From contig JAUIGN010000007.1 in assembly GCA_030430075.1 (NCBI GenBank), positions 150,458-214,457 on the forward strand: a stretch of 64,000 nt of DNA, read 5' to 3'. Made by a program: the position numbers and the translations under genes. Origin of the DNA: a bacterium. Lineage in GTDB: Bacteria > Planctomycetota > Planctomycetia > Pirellulales > Pirellulaceae. Under the pieces are notes generated by a model that was not told the DNA's origin, made no database searches, and was given only the letters and a program-made list of their open reading frames with translations. This document shows, in pieces, positions 52,337-60,383 of the stretch (position 1 is the first letter of the stretch; the number at the start of each line of letters is the position of its first letter).

Positions 52337-53691
52337 AACAGCTGTTGCGATCACGATTCGTATCCAACTATGGCATGGTCTTCGTGCTGATCCTGCTCTG
52401 CGCCTATTTCAGCCTGGCGACCATTGATGAGCAGCACCCGGTCAGCGCGCGTGCCGCCACCAAGATCGTGGGGTTCGTTAACTCGCGACCGACGGCCCAA
52501 AACGTGATGGTGATTGTGCCCAGCGGCGTCGAGGATCGGCGGTTCGCGGACTTCGTGGCGCGTGGCATCGAGTCGGGTGACAGCCGGATTGTAAGCCTGG
52601 TCGCGGGCCGTCCAGCGGATGCGAGGGTCGAGCTGCAACGGTTGGGCGAGGCAGGAACGCGGGTCGACCTGATCGTCACCCAGTATGCGGCGGCACGATG
52701 GGACCTGCTGCTCCCGCCGGGTCGGCAGGAACTGCAGCGAAGCTTCCCGACACTCGGGGCGTTGGATGTGATCACGCCGAATAGCTACACCTGGCCTACG
52801 TTCCTCACGCCGCAACATCTGCTGACCGTCGCCAATCAAACGGCCCTTACTGCGATAGTCGCGATCGGGATGACGATGGTGATCATCACGGCGGGCATTG
52901 ATCTGTCGGTCGGCAGCCTGATCGCTCTTTCCGGAGTCGTCGTGGCTTCGATGGTCGGGCAGATGGCCGGTGGAGCCGAGCCGACCCTGGTCTCGCTTGT
53001 GCTGTGCGGGCTGCTGGCCGTGGCGGTGTGCGCATTGCTGGGCGCCGGTTCGGGGATGCTGGCAACCTGGTTTGAGGTTCCGGCGTTCATTGTCACGCTG
53101 GGGGTGATGCAGATTGCCCGCGGGCTGGCCCACAAGGTCGCTGGAGGCTCGAAGCCGGTCCGCGTCGATTCGGACTTGTTTCACGAACTGAGTGCGGGCA
53201 ACAGCTTGCTGGGGATTCCCAACCCTGTGATCATCATGATCGTCTTGTACATCGCCGCCCATATCTTGATGTCACGAACCAACCTGGGGCGGTACCTGTA
53301 CGCTGTCGGAGGCAATCCCGAGGCGGCTCGACTGTCGGGCGTACCCGTCCGGACCGTGGTTGTGTTCGCGTACGCGATGTGTGGTGCCTTAGCCGGGTTG
53401 GGAGGTGTCCTGGACGCCTCCCTGTTTCGGACGGCCCGCGCCTCCGGTGCGTTGGGCTATGAGCTTCAGATCATCGCCGCGGTGGTCGTGGGCGGAACGA
53501 GCCTCGCGGGCGGACAAGGCAAGGTCCTGGGGACGCTGATCGGCGCCTTGATTCTGGGCGTGATCAGCGACGGCATGCGGCTGACAGACGTTGCCTACGA
53601 CACGCAGTTGATCGTCTTTGGCGCGGTCATCGTCGTCGCCGTTCTCGTGGACAAGCTCAAGTCGCGCGAGTGGCCGATTCTGCGTGGTTGA
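52333..53691 (+). CDS. Sugar ABC transporter permease (RbsC-like) with extra extracytoplasmic domain
   Basis: 452 residues, against about 320 for RbsC. The core is normal from about residue 155 (FLTPQHLLTVANQTALTAIV, IITAGIDLSVGSLIALSG, FVGG-type segments, RTNLGRYLYAVGGNPEAARL, AAVVVGGTSLAGGQGK). Between membrane segment 1 (about 12-31) and this core lies an added domain of about 120 residues (32-155) with VMVIVPSGVEDRRFADFVAR, VELQRLGEAGTRVDLIVTQY. This looks like part of a periplasmic-binding-protein fold and would face outside. The overlap with the ATPase gene shows it belongs to the transporter. Confidence 0.92.
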   Translation: MKQLLRSRFVSNYGMVFVLILLCAYFSLATIDEQHPVSARAATKIVGFVNSRPTAQNVMVIVPSGVEDRRFADFVARGIESGDSRIVSLVAGRPADARVELQRLGEAGTRVDLIVTQYAAARWDLLLPPGRQELQRSFPTLGALDVITPNSYTWPTFLTPQHLLTVANQTALTAIVAIGMTMVIITAGIDLSVGSLIALSGVVVASMVGQMAGGAEPTLVSLVLCGLLAVAVCALLGAGSGMLATWFEVPAFIVTLGVMQIARGLAHKVAGGSKPVRVDSDLFHELSAGNSLLGIPNPVIIMIVLYIAAHILMSRTNLGRYLYAVGGNPEAARLSGVPVRTVVVFAYAMCGALAGLGGVLDASLFRTARASGALGYELQIIAAVVVGGTSLAGGQGKVLGTLIGALILGVISDGMRLTDVAYDTQLIVFGAVIVVAVLVDKLKSREWPILRG

Positions 53692-53700
53692 GGTGCACGG

Positions 53701-54720
53701 TCAGCCCGTGATGGCCGTCCAGTTCCGCTGTAGGCTGTCGTTGACAACGGCCCCGATCGGCCATTCCCCCTGGAACAGCTTGATGATGCACTCGGCCGCT
53801 TCCAGCCCCATCGCTTCCAGCGACATTTCGTCGACGCCGCCCATGTGCGGGCTGAGCACGACGTTGTCCAGTTTGAACAGCGGATTGTCTCTGGCTGGCG
53901 GCTCCGCTTCGTAGACGTCCAGCCCCGCCCCGCCGAGGTGCCCGTCCTGCAACGCCGCGATCAGGTCCGCTTCGTTCACAATCTTGCCGCGGGCGGTGTT
54001 GATCAGGATGCTGCCCGGCTTCATGCGGGCGAACACGTCCGCGTTGAACAGCCCTTGCGTGTCGTCGTTCAACGGGCAGTGCAGGCTGATGATGTCGCTG
54101 TGGGCGAGCAGGTGATCGAAGCCGACGAGCTCAATTTTCAATTGCTCGACGACCTGCGGGTCGGGCCGGCTTTCGGTGGCGACAACGTGCATGCCGAGCG
54201 CTTGAGCGCGACCTGCCAGGGCAGCACCGATGCGGCCCAGCCCGAAAATACCCATCGTCTTGCCTCGTAGAGGTGTGAGCGGACGTCTTGGCCAGTTGCC
54301 GGCACGCACCTGCCGGTCGTTGGCAACCAGTGACTTGGCAACTCCGAACAAGAGGGCCAGCGCCAGTTCCGCGACCGCCTCGCGGTTCGAATTTGGTGTG
54401 ATCGTGACGGGAATCGCTCGTGCCGTGGCCGCCGGAATGTCGACCGCATCGTAGCCGACGCCGCAGCGAGCGATAATCCGCAGGTTGGGTAGCTGCGAGA
54501 GGACGGTTGCGGAATACGACTCGCCGCCGGCGATCGTGGCGTGGGCCACGGACAGCTCGGCAACCGACTCGGCCTGGCTGCATTGCCCGCGAGCAATCTG
54601 CGGGTTGCCGGGAAAACGAACTTCAAAGCCGGCGTCGCGCAGTCGCTGCACGCACGGCGCGTCAGCCACCTGGAGCATTTCAGGGACGATCAGGGCAACA
54701 GGCATGGGCTTGCTTACCAT
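53701..54720 (-). CDS. D-isomer-specific 2-hydroxyacid dehydrogenase
   Basis: 339 residues from the ATG at 54720; ATG at 54705 is also possible. The NAD-binding motif is GIFGLGRIG (residues 157-165). Catalytic Arg244 (NTARGKIV), Glu273 (EAEPPARDNP) and His292 (LSPHMGG) are all kept. Family segments CGVGYDAVDI and PNSNREAVAELALALLFG precede them. It reduces or oxidises a 2-keto or 2-hydroxy acid and is closest in look to phosphoglycerate-dehydrogenase-like enzymes. It is tail to tail with the sugar permease gene, nine bases apart. Confidence 0.92.
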   Translation of the reverse strand: MVSKPMPVALIVPEMLQVADAPCVQRLRDAGFEVRFPGNPQIARGQCSQAESVAELSVAHATIAGGESYSATVLSQLPNLRIIARCGVGYDAVDIPAATARAIPVTITPNSNREAVAELALALLFGVAKSLVANDRQVRAGNWPRRPLTPLRGKTMGIFGLGRIGAALAGRAQALGMHVVATESRPDPQVVEQLKIELVGFDHLLAHSDIISLHCPLNDDTQGLFNADVFARMKPGSILINTARGKIVNEADLIAALQDGHLGGAGLDVYEAEPPARDNPLFKLDNVVLSPHMGGVDEMSLEAMGLEAAECIIKLFQGEWPIGAVVNDSLQRNWTAITG

Positions 54721-55026
54721 CTTGAAGAAAACGTGGTGGAAGGGCGCGATCACCGTGGAGCGGCAGCGGGGACGACCGGCGCGATCACTCGATGGACGTG
54801 CGGAGACCAGTATAAGGACTGCCGGCGGGCTCGCAATCGCGCGCTTCCGAACGGCTCGGCCGGCTACCGGGAGGAGCCATTTTTTTGTGACGGTCGCCCT
54901 TGAACAACCCCGTTTCCTACGTGGTATAATCGGTCCAACTTAACGGCGTCCCAGTTCCGCCCTGTGTGACTTGTTATCGTGCTGATTCGCTGGTGTGAGG
55001 CGGCCGGCGCATCAAAGGAGATCTTC
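54721..55026. other. Divergent intergenic region
   Basis: 306 bases between the dehydrogenase and the WD40 protein gene. It contains a promoter candidate at 54900-54930 and no gene or repeat that I can see. Confidence 0.5.
54900..54930 (+). promoter_or_regulatory. Sigma-70-like promoter candidate for the WD40 gene
   Basis: TTGAAC (54900-54905) and TATAAT (54925-54930) with a 19-base spacer, about 97 bases before the ATG. The -10 box is a perfect match; the spacer is slightly long. Confidence 0.5.
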
Positions 55027-56439
55027 ATGTTGATCCGTGGTCTAAAGATTTCGCTGCCCGCTTTCCGGCGCGGCATTCCCTCGGTTGCACTTATGTTCCT
55101 TGTCCTGGCCGCGTCCGCGGCCACGATCGCGGCTGATGAGAAGGCGGCTGGCGAAAAGGCGGCTGGCGAAAAGGCGGCCGGCGACCAATTGCTGGAGCAC
55201 GACGGGTGGGTGACGAACCTGGCCTACTCGCCGGATGGCAAGCTGCTGGCCACGGTCGGCGGTCAGAGCCTGCAATACCGTCCCGGCGAAGTACGGCTGT
55301 GGGACGCGGCCACGGGCAAGCTGTTGGCCAATCTGGAAGGACACGAAAGCAATGTCTGGTCAGTCGCGTTTTCGCCGGACGGCAAGAAGCTCGTCACAAC
55401 CGGATACAACGGACAGGTGATCGTCTGGAGCGTTGACGAGAAAAAGTCGGTTGCCAATTTGGAGAAGCATAAGTCGTGGTGCCGGGCCGTAGCTTTCCAT
55501 CCGCAGGGGACCCATTTTGCCACCGCCGGCGAGGATGGCACGGTCGTGCTCTGGGACGCAGCCAACTACAAGGAAACGAAAGAGTTGAAGGCCCACGAGT
55601 CCGCCGTCTATGACCTCGCGTTCTCTCCCGATGGTAAGACGCTGGCCACGGCCTCGACGGACAAGACCGTCAAGCTTTGGGACTGGCAGGCGGCGAAGGA
55701 GAGTGCCAAGTTGGAAGGACATGGTGATGCGGTTTGGGCCGTCGCGTACAGCCCGGATGGCAAGCTGATCGCCACGGGAGGTGCCGATCGGAAGATCAAG
55801 TTATGGGACGCCGGCGGGAAAGAACTGGCGACGTTGGATGGGCACCGTGACTGGGTCACTTCCTTGGCGTTTTCCGCCGATGGACAGCAGTTGGCAAGCT
55901 CAGACTACGGACGCGCCGTTCGAGTTTGGAATGTGACAACGCGCAAACCAAGCTCGATTTTGGAAGGGTTTGAGAGCAGCGTATGGACGGTTGCCTACGT
56001 TCCGGACGGGCAACGTCTGGCGACAGGCAGTCATAAGGGCGGCGTCCAACTGTGGGCTCCGAAGACGACTTGGAACCAGGTCGAGCCGGCGCCGCAGCCG
56101 ACCGCCGAAGAGAAGGCCGCCGCAGAGAAGGCTGCCGCCGAAAAGATGGCAGCGGAAAAGGCGGCTGCAGAAAAGGCGGCTGCAGAAAAGGCGGCTGCCG
56201 AGAAGGCGGCTGCCGAGAAGAAGGCCGCAGAAAAGGCGGCTGCAGAAAAGAAGGCTGCGGAAGAGAAAGCAGCCGCCGAGAAGAAGGCGGCCGAAAAAGC
56301 TGCTGCCGAAAAAGCTGCTGCCGACAAGAAGGCGGCTGAGGCGAAGAAGGAAGCGGCCGACAAAGCGAAGGAAGCGGCCGACAAGAAACCGGAGGCTGCG
56401 AAGGCGCCGCCCAAGAAGGCTGACGCAAACGAACCGTAG
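55027..56439 (+). CDS. Secreted WD40 propeller protein with lysine/alanine-rich tail
   Basis: 470 residues from the ATG at 55027, which has AAAGGAG upstream. A signal-like segment (VALMFLVLAASAATIA) is followed by three copies of EKAAG and then about seven WD40 repeats from residue 55 to 350 (for example GHESNVWSVAFSPDGKKLVT, GHGDAVWAVAYSPDGKLIAT, GHRDWVTSLAFSADGQQLAS). The last 110 residues are nearly pure repeats of AAEKAAAEKK, predicted to form a long helix like the TolA spacer. The design suggests an exported binding propeller on a stalk. No partner gene is evident. Confidence 0.88.
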   Translation: MLIRGLKISLPAFRRGIPSVALMFLVLAASAATIAADEKAAGEKAAGEKAAGDQLLEHDGWVTNLAYSPDGKLLATVGGQSLQYRPGEVRLWDAATGKLLANLEGHESNVWSVAFSPDGKKLVTTGYNGQVIVWSVDEKKSVANLEKHKSWCRAVAFHPQGTHFATAGEDGTVVLWDAANYKETKELKAHESAVYDLAFSPDGKTLATASTDKTVKLWDWQAAKESAKLEGHGDAVWAVAYSPDGKLIATGGADRKIKLWDAGGKELATLDGHRDWVTSLAFSADGQQLASSDYGRAVRVWNVTTRKPSSILEGFESSVWTVAYVPDGQRLATGSHKGGVQLWAPKTTWNQVEPAPQPTAEEKAAAEKAAAEKMAAEKAAAEKAAAEKAAAEKAAAEKKAAEKAAAEKKAAEEKAAAEKKAAEKAAAEKAAADKKAAEAKKEAADKAKEAADKKPEAAKAPPKKADANEP

Positions 56440-56768
56440 TCCGCTCGCGCCGCGACGTCTGGCGGTTCGTCCTGCCGAGTTGGCGGCGGCAGCGGTGCCC
56501 GGTCAAGGGCGAACGGGGGAGTCGTTGAAGGGGAGCCATTGAATCGGCCAGGTGACAAGCGGCGCGCCCGCGAACGGGCAAAGCGCCCGCTGGGTTGTGC
56601 CGACCCTTCGGTTCAAGCCGTTTCTCATCGTGGGCCCCAAGTTGTTGGCTTGCCCGTGCACTAGTATACTCGACTGCACAGTCCCGGCATTTCTCCGGCG
56701 GGGACATCTCGTCACAGGCGGAGCGACCTCTCCGTCCGGAATCCTGGCACTTCGTGAATGAGTCGTCG
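56440..56768. other. Intergenic region upstream of the PSP1 gene
   Basis: 329 bases with a promoter candidate at 56642-56670. The rest holds nothing I can name. Confidence 0.5.
56642..56670 (+). promoter_or_regulatory. Sigma-70-like promoter candidate for the PSP1 operon
   Basis: TTGTTG (56642-56647) and TATACT (56665-56670) with an ideal 17-base spacer, about 98 bases before the ATG of the PSP1 gene. The -35 is a weak match. Confidence 0.4.
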
Positions 56769-57584
56769 ATGCCGAAGTACGTTGTCCGATTCGGTTCCAT
56801 GAGAACTCTGGGCGTCCTCTCGTCGCGTGGTGGTGACCGGTACGTTCGCGGGAATGAGGTCGTTGCGCGAACCAATCGTGGGCTGGAAGTTGGTGAAGTC
56901 CTTTGCGAGGCGACACCGCAGGCGCTGGGGGCGATCAAGGATCCCACGCACGGTCAGGTCCTGCGGTTGTTGACGGCGGACGACGTGAATGAATACAGCC
57001 ACATCCAGTCCCAGGAGCCTGACGAATTTGCCATCTGCAAGCGGGTGGTCAAGGAATTGGGGCTCGACATGGAGTTGGTGGAGATCGAGCATCTGTTTGG
57101 CGGCGAACGGATCGTGATTTACTACCTCGCCGAGCAGCGGGTCGATTTTCGTGCGCTGGTCAAGACGCTGGCCGCGGAACTGCAAACGCGCATCGAGATG
57201 CGGCAGATCGGCGTGCGCGACGAGGCCAAGTTGCTGGCGGACTACGGGGACTGCGGCAAGCCGGTTTGTTGCAACACGCATCTCTCCAAGATGCCACCCG
57301 TCTCGATGAAAATGGCGAAATTGCAGAAGGCGACGTTGGATCCGACCAAGATATCCGGCCGCTGCGGGCGGCTGAAGTGTTGCCTTCGTTACGAGTACGA
57401 AACGTACACGGAACTGCAAAAGGAACTGCCGCCTGTTGGGGCCGACGTTATCACCGCGAACGGCCGTGCCCGGGTTCTCAACCAGGAGATTCTGACGCAA
57501 CAGCTTTTGGTCTCGACCGAAGACAATCGCCGCGTCCTGATCGATGCGTCCGAAGTCTTGTCGGTTATCAAGAAGAAACGATGA
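56769..57584 (+). CDS. PSP1 C-terminal domain protein (RicT/YaaT-like)
   Basis: 271 residues from the ATG at 56769. The family pattern runs KYVVRFGSMRTLGVLSS, RGLEVGEVLCEAT, ELVEIEHLFGGERIVIYYLA, then VDFRALVKTLAAEL and TRIEMRQIGVRDEAKLLAD. The C-terminal conserved cysteines (DYGDCGKPVCCNT and GRCGRLKCCLRYE) match RicT, which in Bacillus forms an Fe-S complex with RicA and RicF and controls RNA processing by RNase Y. The partners are not next to it here. Its stop overlaps the start of a Minf_1886-family gene. Confidence 0.9.
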   Translation: MPKYVVRFGSMRTLGVLSSRGGDRYVRGNEVVARTNRGLEVGEVLCEATPQALGAIKDPTHGQVLRLLTADDVNEYSHIQSQEPDEFAICKRVVKELGLDMELVEIEHLFGGERIVIYYLAEQRVDFRALVKTLAAELQTRIEMRQIGVRDEAKLLADYGDCGKPVCCNTHLSKMPPVSMKMAKLQKATLDPTKISGRCGRLKCCLRYEYETYTELQKELPPVGADVITANGRARVLNQEILTQQLLVSTEDNRRVLIDASEVLSVIKKKR

Positions 57585-58030
57585 CCCGATACACTATGTC
57601 AAAATCGCTGAAGCCGATCGCCGAGATGGCGAAGCAGGATGGTCGATACCACCTGGATGCCTACTTGTTTGTGCAACAGGCTTTGGTCTTCGCCGAATTC
57701 GAGTTGGACCTTGGTCGCCCGCGACCTTACGGTGTGGAGGGCGTCTTTGCACCGGACGAGGTGGCCGAACAGTCACACTTGACCGGCCAACAATTGTGTG
57801 AAGCATGCCGCCAATACGCTCAGGAGATGTACGGCTTGATGGCCCAGGTCGTACTGAAGAACTGGCGAGTTACCACCACGCGAGACTTCGGCGAGATCGT
57901 GTACAACCTGATTGAAATCGGAGAGATGACGAAATCCGATACCGATCGGCTGGAAGACTTCGACGACGTTTACGACTTCGACCTCGTCTTTCGGCAGAGT
58001 TTTGTCATCACGATGTCGGACGATGTGTGA
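57581..58030 (+). CDS. Minf_1886-family conserved protein
   Basis: 149 residues; its ATG overlaps the PSP1 stop (ATGA, 57581-57584). The pattern DGRYHLDAYLFVQQAL, GQQLCEACRQYAQEMYGLMA, VLKNWRVTTTRDFGEIVYNL and FDDVYDFDLVFRQSF fits the small planctomycete/verrucomicrobial family known as Minf_1886. No signal or membrane segment is seen. Its function is unknown, but tight coupling to a RicT-like gene suggests a link with RNA metabolism or DNA/RNA quality control. Confidence 0.8.
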   Translation: MTRYTMSKSLKPIAEMAKQDGRYHLDAYLFVQQALVFAEFELDLGRPRPYGVEGVFAPDEVAEQSHLTGQQLCEACRQYAQEMYGLMAQVVLKNWRVTTTRDFGEIVYNLIEIGEMTKSDTDRLEDFDDVYDFDLVFRQSFVITMSDDV

Positions 58031-58031
58031 G

Positions 58032-58196
58032 ATGGCAAAACGGTCCAAGTCCAAGCCGCCGGCGGACGGCTTGCCGGCAACTCGTCCGACCGCGGCCGGC
58101 TCGCGACGGCTGCAAGGCGTCTTGTGCCTGGTTGCCGCCTCACTCTGGTTGGCCTGGTTGGTGTATTTGATTAGCGTGGTGGTCACGCGTGGCTGA
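58032..58196 (+). CDS. Small single-pass membrane protein
   Basis: 54 residues from the ATG at 58032, one base after the previous stop. A basic N-terminus (AKRSKSKPPADGLPATRP) is followed by one membrane segment (LVAASLWLAWLVYLISVVV). It is the last gene of the PSP1/Minf_1886 operon. Such a basic, N-in peptide could anchor the operon's products to the membrane, but this is a guess. Confidence 0.6.
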   Translation: MAKRSKSKPPADGLPATRPTAAGSRRLQGVLCLVAASLWLAWLVYLISVVVTRG

Positions 58197-58215
58197 CGTC
58201 GCCCCGCTCACTCCC

Positions 58216-58255
58216 GCCCCTCTCCCCAAGGCAAGCTGCGCGGCCGGGGGAGCCA
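58216..58255. repeat. Fragment related to the 123-bp tandem repeat
   Basis: CCCCTCTCCCC followed by GCAAGCTG and GGGGGAGCCAG repeats the first 40 bases of the array unit at 16044, with a few differences. It is a single truncated copy between convergent genes. Confidence 0.6.
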
Positions 58256-58316
58256 GGGTGGTCGCCGCCGCTGCATGACCTAGGGCAGCGTGGGTCCCAA
58301 TTGAACGGAATCGGGA

Positions 58317-59348
58317 CTAGCGGTCGTGTTGCCGGCAGCGTGCCAGCAACTGTTGCGGCGTGGCGGTGCCGGTGGTTCCCAATTGCTGCACGGTGATCGA
58401 TGCGGCCAGGTTCCCCACCGCCGCCGCTTCCTGCTCGCTGGCGCCGCCGAGGAGGGCGGTAACGATGCCACTGGTCGCACTATCACCGGCCCCGACGATG
58501 TCGAGTGGACCGTCGACGGGGATCCCTGGCACGGTGACGACCGGGCCGTCCACCGGTGCGATCAGGATGCCGTCGGGGCCCAGCGTGCAGAAGACGGTTT
58601 TCCCGATTCGGCCGGCGAGACGCGTGGCCGCCGATTCGACGCCCCGATCCGGGGCCGCCCCGCCCGCGTCGGCATCAAGCTTCAGCAATTCGTCCCGGTT
58701 GGCCTTCAGGATTCCGCCCGCGAATTCGCCGAGGTGGTTTCGACTGTCGATAAAGACCAGCTTGGCGGGGTTCGTCGCGACCAGGTCTGCCAACACCGTG
58801 CGAATGGTTTCATTGACGACTCCCCAATCGGTCTCGTTCACCTGATCCAGGACGATGAGTCCGTCACAGGCCGCGTAGGCGGTGCGAAGGGCGTCGGTCA
58901 GCGCCCGGCAACTGGCCGGCGAGAGTGGTCCGCGGGTGCGGAAATCCAGGCGGTTGCGTTCGACCCACGATCCGTCGGCAGCGAGCTGCAGCGGCTTCGT
59001 ATAGGTTGGCGTGAGCCGTTCGGAGTCTCGAATCACTCCGGCAACGTCGCACGGCAATGGCTGCAGGGCCCGCATCAGGTCGTCGCCGTGGCCGTCTTCA
59101 CCGATGACGGTCAGTGGGACGAGCTCTCCCACGCCGAGGGCAGCCAGATTGTTCATCACGGTCCCTAGAGCTCCCGGCGCGTTACGAACTCGCTGTACCT
59201 GGTAGGCAGCCAGGCCGGTTTCAATGGACACCTCATTGTGGGCCGGATCAATCTCGAGGTAGCGATCCAGGAACAGGTCGCCTAGCAATCCGACCTTCAA
59301 GCTGGGGGCATGAGCGAGGATCGTTTCGAGTCGGTGTGGGTCGAGCAT
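58317..59348 (-). CDS. PfkB-family carbohydrate kinase, RfaE/HldE-like
   Basis: 343 residues. It starts with LKVGLLGDLFLDRYLEIDPA and GALGTVMNNLAALGVGELVP, the first PfkB signature region, and ends with GPLDIVGAGDSATSGIVTAL, the second signature with the catalytic Asp in GAGDSAT. The N-terminal pattern is close to the kinase half of HldE. It is the last gene of a reverse operon after a HAD hydrolase and a deoxyhypusine synthase-like gene (12 bases apart). A sugar-phosphate or nucleoside substrate is likely; heptose is only one option. Confidence 0.87.
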   Translation of the reverse strand: MLDPHRLETILAHAPSLKVGLLGDLFLDRYLEIDPAHNEVSIETGLAAYQVQRVRNAPGALGTVMNNLAALGVGELVPLTVIGEDGHGDDLMRALQPLPCDVAGVIRDSERLTPTYTKPLQLAADGSWVERNRLDFRTRGPLSPASCRALTDALRTAYAACDGLIVLDQVNETDWGVVNETIRTVLADLVATNPAKLVFIDSRNHLGEFAGGILKANRDELLKLDADAGGAAPDRGVESAATRLAGRIGKTVFCTLGPDGILIAPVDGPVVTVPGIPVDGPLDIVGAGDSATSGIVTALLGGASEQEAAAVGNLAASITVQQLGTTGTATPQQLLARCRQHDR

Positions 59349-59360
59349 CGTGTCGGGCGT

Positions 59361-60383
59361 CTATGCGGTGTTGTCAGTGTCTGCGGCCGGCGGCGCCAGG
59401 TCCTGCGACTGCTCGGCAGCAAGGGCGGCCTGGCGGAGCGAAGGGACGGTCTGCCGGTGGTCACCGCAGACATAGAAGCTCTCGCCCCCATCGGCGACCG
59501 TCCGCACCAGAATCGTCTTCCAGGGCCGATAGTAGTACTGGGGATTCGACTTGGAAGCTTCTTCATGGAAGTTTCCAGCGATCGGGATCAAATCGAAGGC
59601 GGCCGTGGTGAATTGGTTGATGTGACGTCCTTCCTGATGGGCCGCATTCCTGGCCATCGAGAGCGCTTTCAGGTACACCTCGGGGCCCATCACCGCCGAG
59701 CCCAGGCAGAGGAAGACGCCCCCCTCGAGCCGCTCGACGGAATCGCACACCATAAGAAAATCGCGGTAGCTGGCTTCGCCGCACGCCGCCGCGTCGAAAT
59801 TCGGATGTTCGTGGAGGATGTCGTACCCGATGCCCACGTGAACGGTTGCGGGAACGTTGTGCTTGACGCAGGCCGCCAGGATGCTGGTGTGGCGATAGGG
59901 AAAGTCACTCTCCAGGATCGCCCGGCCCACGGATTCGCCCAACCCCAGGCCGGCCGCGGCACCGGTCCGAATCACATCATTCAGCTCGCCCGTCTCGCGC
60001 CAGAGCCCAAACTCACCGGTCCGGATGTATCGGGCCACGCTTTCGGTCGTGGCACCGATGCGGGACATTTCGTAGTCATGGATCGGACCGGCACCGTTCA
60101 TCCCCACGTGCGTGATCAGACCTCGCTCCAGCAGATCGATCAACTGCCGTTGGACGCCGGCCCGGAGAACGTGCGCGCCCATCAAGACCAGTGTCGACGC
60201 CCCTCGACGCCGGGCCGCGACCAACCGCCGGCCGAGCGTCGCGAGGTCGCGTCTGGCGTCATCGCCCAGCGGTTCGGGTTGCGCATCGAGTTCTAACAAG
60301 TGGTCATGCGAAAGGTCGTGAATTCGCTGGTCAAGCGGTTTGACAAGGAGACGGCGGCGGTCGAAGTGCGGAAAGCGGCTCAT
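59361..60383 (-). CDS. Deoxyhypusine synthase-like protein of unknown function
   Basis: 340 residues from the ATG at 60383, overlapping the HAD gene by four bases. Segments THVGMNGAGPIHDYEMSRI, ARYIRTGEFGLWRETGELND and the later GGVFLCLGSAVMGPEVYLKA then INQFTTAAFDL run parallel to the NAD-binding and end regions of deoxyhypusine synthases. In the true enzymes the region before the final NTAQEFDG-like motif holds the catalytic lysine (KHH); here it reads AVMGPEV, with no lysine at that spot. No eIF5A exists in bacteria, so another role is expected. Family assignment is by eye and needs checking. Confidence 0.6.
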   Translation of the reverse strand: MSRFPHFDRRRLLVKPLDQRIHDLSHDHLLELDAQPEPLGDDARRDLATLGRRLVAARRRGASTLVLMGAHVLRAGVQRQLIDLLERGLITHVGMNGAGPIHDYEMSRIGATTESVARYIRTGEFGLWRETGELNDVIRTGAAAGLGLGESVGRAILESDFPYRHTSILAACVKHNVPATVHVGIGYDILHEHPNFDAAACGEASYRDFLMVCDSVERLEGGVFLCLGSAVMGPEVYLKALSMARNAAHQEGRHINQFTTAAFDLIPIAGNFHEEASKSNPQYYYRPWKTILVRTVADGGESFYVCGDHRQTVPSLRQAALAAEQSQDLAPPAADTDNTA

